A stretch of DNA of 5,237 nt from Agaricicola taiwanensis_A. GTDB lineage: Bacteria; Pseudomonadota; Alphaproteobacteria; Rhizobiales; Methylopilaceae. Location: contig JBEBSP010000193.1 of NCBI GenBank assembly GCA_040394255.1, positions 1 to 5,237 on the forward strand, given 5' to 3'. Below the pieces are notes generated by a model. The model did no database searches, had not been told where the DNA came from, and saw only the letters and a program-made list of their open reading frames with translations. Positions 1-4,234 of this stretch are shown piece after piece; position 1 is the stretch's first letter; the number at the start of each line of letters is the position of its first letter. The translations under genes were made by a program, and so were the position numbers.

Positions 1-348
1 GAACTGGCGCTGGCGCAGGCCTGCGTCTATCTCGCCACCGCTCCGAAATCCAACGCCGTCTATGTGGCCTACAAAGCCGCGCGCCGCGCCGCCAAGGAAC
101 ATGGTTCGCTGGTGCCGCCGAAGCATATCCTCAATGCGCCGACCAAGCTGATGAAGGCCGAGGACTACGGCAAGGGCTATGCCTATGACCACGATGAGGA
201 GGATGCCTTCTCCGGCCAGGACTACTTCCCGGAGGCGATGGGGCGGCAGATGTTCTACGACCCGCCGGAGCGCGGGTTCGAGCGCGACATCCGCAAGCGG
301 CTGGAGTATTGGGCGAGGCTCAGGCGCGAGCGGAGCGGGGAATCATGA
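1..348 (+). CDS. rarA: RarA/MgsA replication-associated recombination protein A, C-terminal 115 residues (5' end outside window)
   Basis: The reading frame is open from base 1 to a TGA at 346-348, so this is the 3' end of a longer gene. The visible 115 residues match the C-terminal tetramerisation domain of RarA (MgsA; Mgs1/WRNIP1 in eukaryotes). Signature blocks are YLATAPKSNAVYVAYKAA (residues 10-27 of the fragment), NAPTKLMK (45-52), YGKGYAYDH (56-64), QDYFPE (73-78), FYDPPERGFE (85-94) and the closing basic stretch IRKRLEYWARLRR. Full-length RarA is about 430-440 residues, so the AAA+ ATPase part with Walker A and B lies upstream of the window. The family is a clamp-loader-like ATPase acting at stalled replication forks; that role is known for the family and not shown here. 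The stop overlaps the crcB start as ATGA, which implies translational coupling. A GTG at 64 is internal and not a start. Confidence 0.95.
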   Translation, partial: ELALAQACVYLATAPKSNAVYVAYKAARRAAKEHGSLVPPKHILNAPTKLMKAEDYGKGYAYDHDEEDAFSGQDYFPEAMGRQMFYDPPERGFERDIRKRLEYWARLRRERSGES

Positions 349-725
349 AGCCTCTTCTTCTGGTGATGGTCGGCGGCGGGCTCGGGTCCGGCGCGCGCTA
401 TCTCGTCAATGTGCTGTCGACACGGCTGCTGGGGCTGAACTTTCCGTGGGGCACGCTCACGGTGAACATCCTGGGCAGTCTCGTCATGGGGCTGCTGGCG
501 GGCTGGCTGGCGCTCAGATACGAGGGTGGCGGCCAGAACATCCGCGTGTTCCTGATGACCGGCGTGCTTGGCGGTTTCACCACCTTTTCAGCGTTTTCGC
601 TCGACGCTACGGCCCTGTGGGAGCGTGGCGCGCCGGAACTGGCGGCCCTCTATGTGGCGGGATCGGTCGTGCTGTCGATCGGCGCGCTGGTCGCGGGCCT
701 CGCCTTGGCGCGGTCTCTCGGCTAG
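345..725 (+). CDS. crcB: CrcB/Fluc fluoride ion channel
   Basis: This is a 126-residue, four-helix inner-membrane protein of normal length for Fluc/CrcB, which works as an antiparallel dimer and lets toxic fluoride leave the cytoplasm. Family motifs are all present: GGGLGSGARYL at residues 10-20, GTLTVNILGS at 36-45 with the pore asparagine N41, and TGVLGGFTTFSAFS at 72-85. The last block contains the two pore phenylalanines (F81 and F84) and the break in helix 3 that binds the structural sodium ion. The ATG at 345 is chosen over the in-frame ATG at 309. It overlaps the rarA stop as ATGA, has a GGGGAA Shine-Dalgarno-like stretch at 337-342, and gives the normal N-terminus MKPLLLVMVGGGLG. No fluoride riboswitch can precede it because rarA coding sequence runs right up to the start. 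The stop codon is the first triplet of a palindromic repeat. Confidence 0.95.
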   Translation: MKPLLLVMVGGGLGSGARYLVNVLSTRLLGLNFPWGTLTVNILGSLVMGLLAGWLALRYEGGGQNIRVFLMTGVLGGFTTFSAFSLDATALWERGAPELAALYVAGSVVLSIGALVAGLALARSLG

Positions 726-777
726 AGCTTCTGCATCCCGCGCTGAAAAGTCTGCGTCTTTTCGCGATCATGCTCTA
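723..777. repeat. Imperfect palindromic intergenic repeat, rhizobial type, between crcB and rluC
   Basis: The outer arms TAGAGC (723-728) and GCTCTA (772-777) are exact reverse complements. The inner arms GAAAAG (745-750) and CTTTTC (758-763) enclose a seven-base loop. The inner stem extends by CGC (741-743) pairing with GCG (764-766) across a one-base bulge at 744. The right half, read on the minus strand, begins TTAGAGCATGATCGCGAAAAG-like. This recalls the 'TAGAGCATGATCCCGAAAAG' palindromes scattered between genes in Rhizobiales; that resemblance is from memory and was not searched. The left arm is more diverged than the right. The element fills nearly all of the 63-bp gap and supplies the crcB stop codon TAG (723-725). 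There is no T-tract, so it is not a standard intrinsic terminator, though it could stabilise the upstream mRNA or attenuate transcription. Confidence 0.7.
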
Positions 778-788
778 AGAGAAGCGCC

Positions 789-1784
789 ATGAGCGTACAA
801 ACAATCACCGTGAAAGACGACGAGGACGGGCTCCGGCTCGACCGCTGGTTCAAGACGCGCTTTCCGGCGCTGTCCTTCGGCCATCTGCAGAAGCTGGTGC
901 GCACCGGACAGGTGCGGGTCGACGGCGCGCGGGCGAAAACCCAGACGCGGCTGGAGGCCGGGCAGGCGATCCGCGTGCCGCCGCTGAAGCTGGAGGACGA
1001 CGAAGGCAAGCCGCGCCTACCCAAGCCCCGCTCCGAGGACGAACGCTTCCTGCGTGAGTTGATCCTGTATGAGGACAAGGACGTCATGGTGCTGAACAAG
1101 CCCGCCGGCCTCGCCGTGCAGGGCGGTCCGGGCACCACGCGCCACGTCGACGGGCTGATGGAGAGCATGCGCGACGCCGAGGGCCAGAAGCCGCGCCTCG
1201 TCCACCGGCTCGACAAGGACACGGCGGGCTGCCTCGTCATCGCCAAGACGCGACTGGCGGCGGCGGCGCTGGCCAAGACCTTCCGGTCACGCTCGGCGCG
1301 CAAGATCTACTGGGCGCTGGTGGCTGGCGTGCCGAAACCCAAGCAGGGCCGCATCTCCAGCTATCTGGCGAAGGGCACGGCCGAGGACGGCAACGAGCGC
1401 ATGCGCATCGCCCGCCACGGCGAGAAGGACGCGAGCCACGCCGTCACCTATTATACGCTTGTGGAGAAGGCGGCGCAGCGGGTGTCCTGGCTGTCGCTGA
1501 AGCCCGTCACGGGCCGCACGCACCAACTGCGCGCGCACACCGATCACATCGGTCATCCGATCATCGGCGATCCGAAGTATTTCAACAAGGAGAACTGGGA
1601 GATCCCGGGCGGCATCCAGCACAAGCTGCATCTCTTGGCCCGCCGGATCGTGCTGCCGCATCCGCGCGGGACCGGCGTGATCGACGTCACCGCGCCATTG
1701 CCGCCCCATATGCAGCAATCATGGAACCTGCTCGGGTTCGACGCCTCGCGCTATGACCCGATTGAAGAGGCGCCCGAGGAATAG
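789..1784 (+). CDS. rluC: RluC/RluA-family ribosomal large-subunit pseudouridine synthase
   Basis: The 331-residue protein converts specific uridines in RNA to pseudouridine. An S4 RNA-binding domain occupies about residues 14-62 (LRLDRWFKTRFPALSFGHLQ, then LVRTGQVRVDG). The catalytic domain follows from about 92. It contains the motif LVHRLDKDTAG at 137-147 with catalytic aspartate D142, the substrate-pocket sequence LNKPAGLAVQGG at 102-113, and VTGRTHQLRAH at 240-250. Length and S4-plus-catalytic architecture fit RluC/RluD. RluC (23S rRNA positions near 955, 2504 and 2580 in E. coli) is the usual annotation, but exact target sites cannot be read from sequence. The ATG at 789 has GAGAAG at 779-784 as a weak Shine-Dalgarno. 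It lies 63 bp after crcB on the same strand, so cotranscription with rarA-crcB is likely. The last codons form one arm of a strong hairpin. Confidence 0.92.
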   Translation: MSVQTITVKDDEDGLRLDRWFKTRFPALSFGHLQKLVRTGQVRVDGARAKTQTRLEAGQAIRVPPLKLEDDEGKPRLPKPRSEDERFLRELILYEDKDVMVLNKPAGLAVQGGPGTTRHVDGLMESMRDAEGQKPRLVHRLDKDTAGCLVIAKTRLAAAALAKTFRSRSARKIYWALVAGVPKPKQGRISSYLAKGTAEDGNERMRIARHGEKDASHAVTYYTLVEKAAQRVSWLSLKPVTGRTHQLRAHTDHIGHPIIGDPKYFNKENWEIPGGIQHKLHLLARRIVLPHPRGTGVIDVTAPLPPHMQQSWNLLGFDASRYDPIEEAPEE

Positions 1785-1795
1785 GGCGCCTCTTC
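1764..1795. terminator. 12-bp perfect hairpin across the rluC stop, probable terminator shared with convergent aqpZ
   Basis: GAAGAGGCGCCC (1764-1775) and GGGCGCCTCTTC (1784-1795) are exact reverse complements enclosing an eight-base loop (1776-1783). The left arm encodes the end of rluC, and the TAG stop (1782-1784) straddles the loop and the first base of the right arm. The aqpZ stop codon lies at 1803-1805 on the other strand, so the same stem lies at the 3' end of both transcripts. Neither strand shows a run of T after the stem, so it is not a canonical intrinsic terminator. Its strength and its position between convergent genes still favour a termination or mRNA 3'-end protection role. 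Confidence 0.6.
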
Positions 1796-1802
1796 GAGTT
1801 CG

Positions 1803-2495
1803 TCACGCGTCGCGTGTCAGGATGTTGGTGCGGGCCAGGAGCCCGGCCAGCGCGCCGCCGATGAGCGGGGCGACGATGTAGACCCAGAGCTGGCTGAGGG
1901 CCGTGCCGCCCGCGAAGATCGCGGGGCCGAAGCTGCGCGCCGGGTTGAGCGAATTGCCGGATACCGGGATGAAGGCGAAGTGCAGGATCGCCAGCGTGAG
2001 GCCGATGACGAGGCCGGCGAAGGCTGTCTCATGCCGTGCGCTGGTGACCCCGAGGATGACCATCACGAAGACGAAGGTGGCGATGACCTCGATCAGGAAA
2101 GCCGAGGTCTGGCTGAAGCCCGCCGCCGCGTCCCATCCGTTCTGGCCGAGGCCGGAGGCCGCGACGTCGTAGCCGCCCGCCTTGCCGAGCGCGATGACAT
2201 AGATGGCGGCCGATGCGATCACCGCGCCGATCACCTGGGCGATGACGTAGGGGATGACGTCCTTCGTCGGGAGCCGTCCGGCGAGCCAGACGCCGAGCGT
2301 TACCGCCGGGTTGAGATGGGCGCCTGACACGGGGCCGATGGCATAGGCGGCGGCCGTCACGGCAAGGCCGAAGGAGAGGCCGATGCCGATCTGGCCGATC
2401 GGGAACGCGCCGCCGAAGCCGCCCGCCACGATCGACCCGACACCGATGAAGACAAGCACGAAGGTCCCGAAGACCTCGGCAAGATAGCGTTTCAT
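1803..2495 (-). CDS. aqpZ: Aquaporin Z-type water channel (MIP family)
   Basis: This 230-residue inner-membrane protein has six hydrophobic segments plus two half-helices. The two aquaporin signatures are present: SGAHLNPAVTLGV (NPA at 62-64) and SGNSLNPARSFGPA (NPA at 184-186). The N-terminus MKRYLAEVFGTFVLVF and the total length match AqpZ rather than the longer GlpF-type glycerol channels. By alignment from memory with E. coli AqpZ, the aromatic/arginine filter reads F42, H172, N181, R187. The F-H-R set is the water-selective pattern, while the fourth position, threonine in E. coli, is asparagine here. The ATG at 2495 is preceded by AGGAAA six bases upstream (2502-2507 on the + strand), a good ribosome binding site. 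The gene is transcribed opposite to all its neighbours, convergent with rluC and divergent from the HAD gene. Confidence 0.95.
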   Translation of the reverse strand: MKRYLAEVFGTFVLVFIGVGSIVAGGFGGAFPIGQIGIGLSFGLAVTAAAYAIGPVSGAHLNPAVTLGVWLAGRLPTKDVIPYVIAQVIGAVIASAAIYVIALGKAGGYDVAASGLGQNGWDAAAGFSQTSAFLIEVIATFVFVMVILGVTSARHETAFAGLVIGLTLAILHFAFIPVSGNSLNPARSFGPAIFAGGTALSQLWVYIVAPLIGGALAGLLARTNILTRDA

Positions 2496-2686
2496 GAGCA
2501 GTTTCCTGTTTGTTCAGGCCCGTCAGGAGCCTCGTTGATTCGCATGCGGGAAAAGCTTATGTCCGGGGAACCGCCGTGCCACGGTTTTCCCGTTGCGAAC
2601 GTTACTTTCCGGTGGAAAGCCTGCCGGTTTGGCGGTGGCGGCTCAAAAATGTGCGCCAAGACACTCATAAGCACGGATTTTTCAGC
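2496..2686. promoter_or_regulatory. Divergent intergenic region between aqpZ and the HAD gene, with two inverted repeats
   Basis: This 191-bp spacer must hold the promoter of aqpZ and probably that of the HAD gene. It contains an 8-bp perfect inverted repeat, CGGGAAAA (2547-2554) with TTTTCCCG (2585-2592). A tight hairpin CCGT-GCC-ACGG (2574-2584) sits against its right arm. A second stem, CTTTCC-GGT-GGAAAG, lies at 2605-2619. Nothing matches good -35/-10 boxes for sigma-70 at normal spacing on either strand. A TGGCACG with a poor downstream half on the minus strand (2567-2581) is only a partial sigma-54-like match. A TTG-initiated frame that crosses the region on the + strand shows no family features and is not called as coding. 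Confidence 0.5.
2502..2507 (-). promoter_or_regulatory. aqpZ ribosome binding site
   Basis: Read on the minus strand this is AGGAAA, six bases before the ATG of aqpZ. It is the clearest Shine-Dalgarno sequence in the window and fixes the aqpZ start. Confidence 0.7.
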
Positions 2687-3358
2687 ATGGCGGCGCAGCG
2701 ACTCATCCTGTTCGATGTCGATGGTACGCTCGTCGACAGCCAGCATATGATCGTCGCGGCGGTGACCCACGCCTTTGCCATCGAGAGGATCACGCTGCCG
2801 GAGCGGGAGGAGATACTTTCGATCGTCGGCCTCAGCCTCTACGAGGCGATGATGGTTCTGGGCAACAACGCCCCGGACTTTCCCGCCGAAGTGCTGGCCG
2901 GGCATTATCGCACGGCCTTCCGCGAACTGCGGCTTGGCGGTCAGCACGACGAGCTGCTGTTTCCCGGTTCACGCGAGGTCATCGAGCGGCTTTCGGCCCG
3001 TGACGACCTGCTTCTGGGGCTGGCCACCGGCAAGTCCATGCGCGGTGTCCGCGCGATCCTCGAAAATCACGGCATGGAAGGCCGTTTCCTGACCATCCAA
3101 ACGGCCGACGACAACCCGTCCAAGCCCGATCCGGGGATGGTCAACCGTGCCATGGCGGAACTGGGTGTCCAGCCCGCCGATACGGTGGTCGTGGGCGATA
3201 CCGCCTGGGACATGCGCATGGCGCGGGCCGCCGGAGCCTGCGCCATCGGCGTCGGCTGGGGCTATCATGTCCGTGGCAGGCTGGTCGAGGCGGGGGCGGC
3301 CACGATCCTGTCCAGCTTCGACGAACTCGACGGTGCGCTCATGGCGACCATGCTATGA
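2687..3358 (+). CDS. HAD-superfamily (subfamily IA) phosphatase, phosphoglycolate-phosphatase-like
   Basis: The 223-residue protein carries all four HAD motifs. Motif I is LFDVDGTLVDS (residues 8-18) with nucleophile D10 and general acid D12. Motif II is T114 in LATGKS. The motif III lysine is K146 in SKPDP. Motif IV is VVGDTAWDMRMA (168-179) with D171 and D175 for magnesium. The helical segment between motifs I and II (about residues 18-85) is the type-1 cap of Gph/PGMB-like enzymes. The family hydrolyses small phosphate esters in the cytoplasm; the substrate here cannot be read. The ATG at 2687 starts the protein a few residues before the first beta strand, as is normal, although no clear Shine-Dalgarno precedes it. 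The frame stays open upstream to a TTG at 2510, but those 59 extra residues look non-coding. It is followed after 46 bp by the ATP12 gene, a probable two-gene unit. Confidence 0.93.
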   Translation: MAAQRLILFDVDGTLVDSQHMIVAAVTHAFAIERITLPEREEILSIVGLSLYEAMMVLGNNAPDFPAEVLAGHYRTAFRELRLGGQHDELLFPGSREVIERLSARDDLLLGLATGKSMRGVRAILENHGMEGRFLTIQTADDNPSKPDPGMVNRAMAELGVQPADTVVVGDTAWDMRMARAAGACAIGVGWGYHVRGRLVEAGAATILSSFDELDGALMATML

Positions 3359-3404
3359 CGCGCCAGTCTTTCGCTTTGGTCCCGTCAGCGCTAAGTGCTT
3401 GCCC

Positions 3405-4160
3405 ATGAGCGATGTTCCCCCCGATGATCCGATGCGTTCCGCCCAGCGGCTGATGCGTCCCGAGCTGCCAAAGAGATTCTACAAAGCCGCTGAGTCCATT
3501 GAAAAGGCGGAGGGATTCTCCGTCGCGCTCGATGGCCGCTCCGTGCGCACGCCCGCCAAGGCGGTGCTCGCCGTGCCATCCCGCGCGCTGGCCGATGCGC
3601 TGGCGGCGGAATGGAATGCGCAGGGCGAGCGCGTCGATCCGACGACCATGCCGCTGACGCGGCTCATCAATGTGGCCATCGACGGCATCGCCGGCGAGCG
3701 GGCAGCGGTGTCGTCCGAGATCGTGAAATACGCCGCCTCCGATCTCCTGTGCTATCGCGCGGAGGGGCCGGACGGCCTCGTTGCCCGGCAAGGCGAGCAC
3801 TGGGACCCGGTGCTGGCCTGGGCGCGCGACAGCCTTGGCCTGCGCTTCGTGCTGATCGAGGGCGTCGTCTTCGCTGACCAGCCGGAGGCGACGCTGGACC
3901 GGGTGAGGGAACTGGTCTCGCCGCTCGATCCGTTGCGGCTCGCGGGCCTCCACACGGTTATGACGCTGACCGGGTCGGCGCTGCTGGCGCTGGCGGTGTT
4001 CCACGGCCACCTCGACGCGGACGCCGCCTGGGCCGCGGCCCATGTGGACGAGGACTGGAACATGCAGCTCTGGGGCCGGGACGAGGAAGCGCTGGCGCGC
4101 CGCGCCACGCGGTTGGCCGAGATGCAGGCGGCGAGCCGTCTGCTGGCGCTGCTGGAATGA
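3405..4160 (+). CDS. ATP12-family F1-ATPase assembly chaperone
   Basis: The 251-residue product matches the ATP12 chaperone family, which in mitochondria binds the F1 alpha subunit during assembly of ATP synthase. Bacterial members are found mainly in alphaproteobacteria, where the same role is presumed. Recognisable blocks are LPKRFYK (21-27), VALDGRSVRTPAKAVLAVPS (40-59), LAAEWNAQGERVDPTTMPLT (67-86) followed by RLINVAIDG, YAASDLLCYRAEGPDGLVARQ (109-129, core part), WDPVLAWARDSLG (133-145), LAGLHTVMTLTGSALLALAV (179-198) and HVDEDWNMQLWG (213-224). Together these cover the family's full length. The ATG at 3405 gives an N-terminus of normal size. No strong Shine-Dalgarno is visible, and an ATG at 3432 is an alternative. 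The frame stays open upstream into the HAD gene, but that part is only a shadow. Coexpression with the HAD gene is likely given the 46-bp gap. Confidence 0.93.
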   Translation: MSDVPPDDPMRSAQRLMRPELPKRFYKAAESIEKAEGFSVALDGRSVRTPAKAVLAVPSRALADALAAEWNAQGERVDPTTMPLTRLINVAIDGIAGERAAVSSEIVKYAASDLLCYRAEGPDGLVARQGEHWDPVLAWARDSLGLRFVLIEGVVFADQPEATLDRVRELVSPLDPLRLAGLHTVMTLTGSALLALAVFHGHLDADAAWAAAHVDEDWNMQLWGRDEEALARRATRLAEMQAASRLLALLE

Positions 4161-4234
4161 CAGCGCGGCCGCATTGCATGCTTCCCGCCCGATGAAGGAG
4201 CCTGTTACAACGGGCGGACAACAGGGCGGAATCG
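4161..4234 (+). promoter_or_regulatory. Short spacer before pccB with Shine-Dalgarno-like sites
   Basis: The 74-bp gap holds GGGCGGA at 4224-4230, four bases before the pccB ATG, which is the probable ribosome binding site. A better-looking AAGGAG at 4195-4200 lies too far upstream to serve that ATG. It has only a CTG one base downstream, so it is probably fortuitous. I see no convincing promoter. A lone ATTGCAT (4173-4179) loosely recalls the TTTGCAAA operator of the propionyl-CoA regulator PccR but is not a match. No terminator hairpin is visible after the ATP12 gene, so read-through into pccB is possible. Confidence 0.4.

Noticed and set aside
722..1303. 193-codon minus-strand frame opposite rluC and the crcB-rluC repeat
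   Set aside because: Low-complexity S/R-rich antisense translation, covered by rluC with clear catalytic motifs on the + strand.
2510..2686. TTG-initiated N-terminal extension of the HAD protein
   Set aside because: It would add 59 residues with no family counterpart before the first beta strand. It would also erase the spacer needed for the divergent promoters. The ATG at 2687 gives a normal HAD N-terminus.
3147..3404. Upstream extension of the ATP12 frame into the HAD gene
   Set aside because: This stretch overlaps HAD coding sequence containing motif IV, and its translation does not resemble ATP12 proteins. The family begins near the ATG at 3405.
3339..4043. 234-codon minus-strand frame opposite the ATP12 gene
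   Set aside because: It is antisense to a full-length ATP12 homologue and its translation shows no family features.
4173..4180. ATTGCATG as a PccR-type (TTTGCAAA) operator before pccB
   Set aside because: It matches only the central TTGCA, and the second copy expected at short spacing is absent. No pccR-like regulator gene is seen next to pccB in this window.
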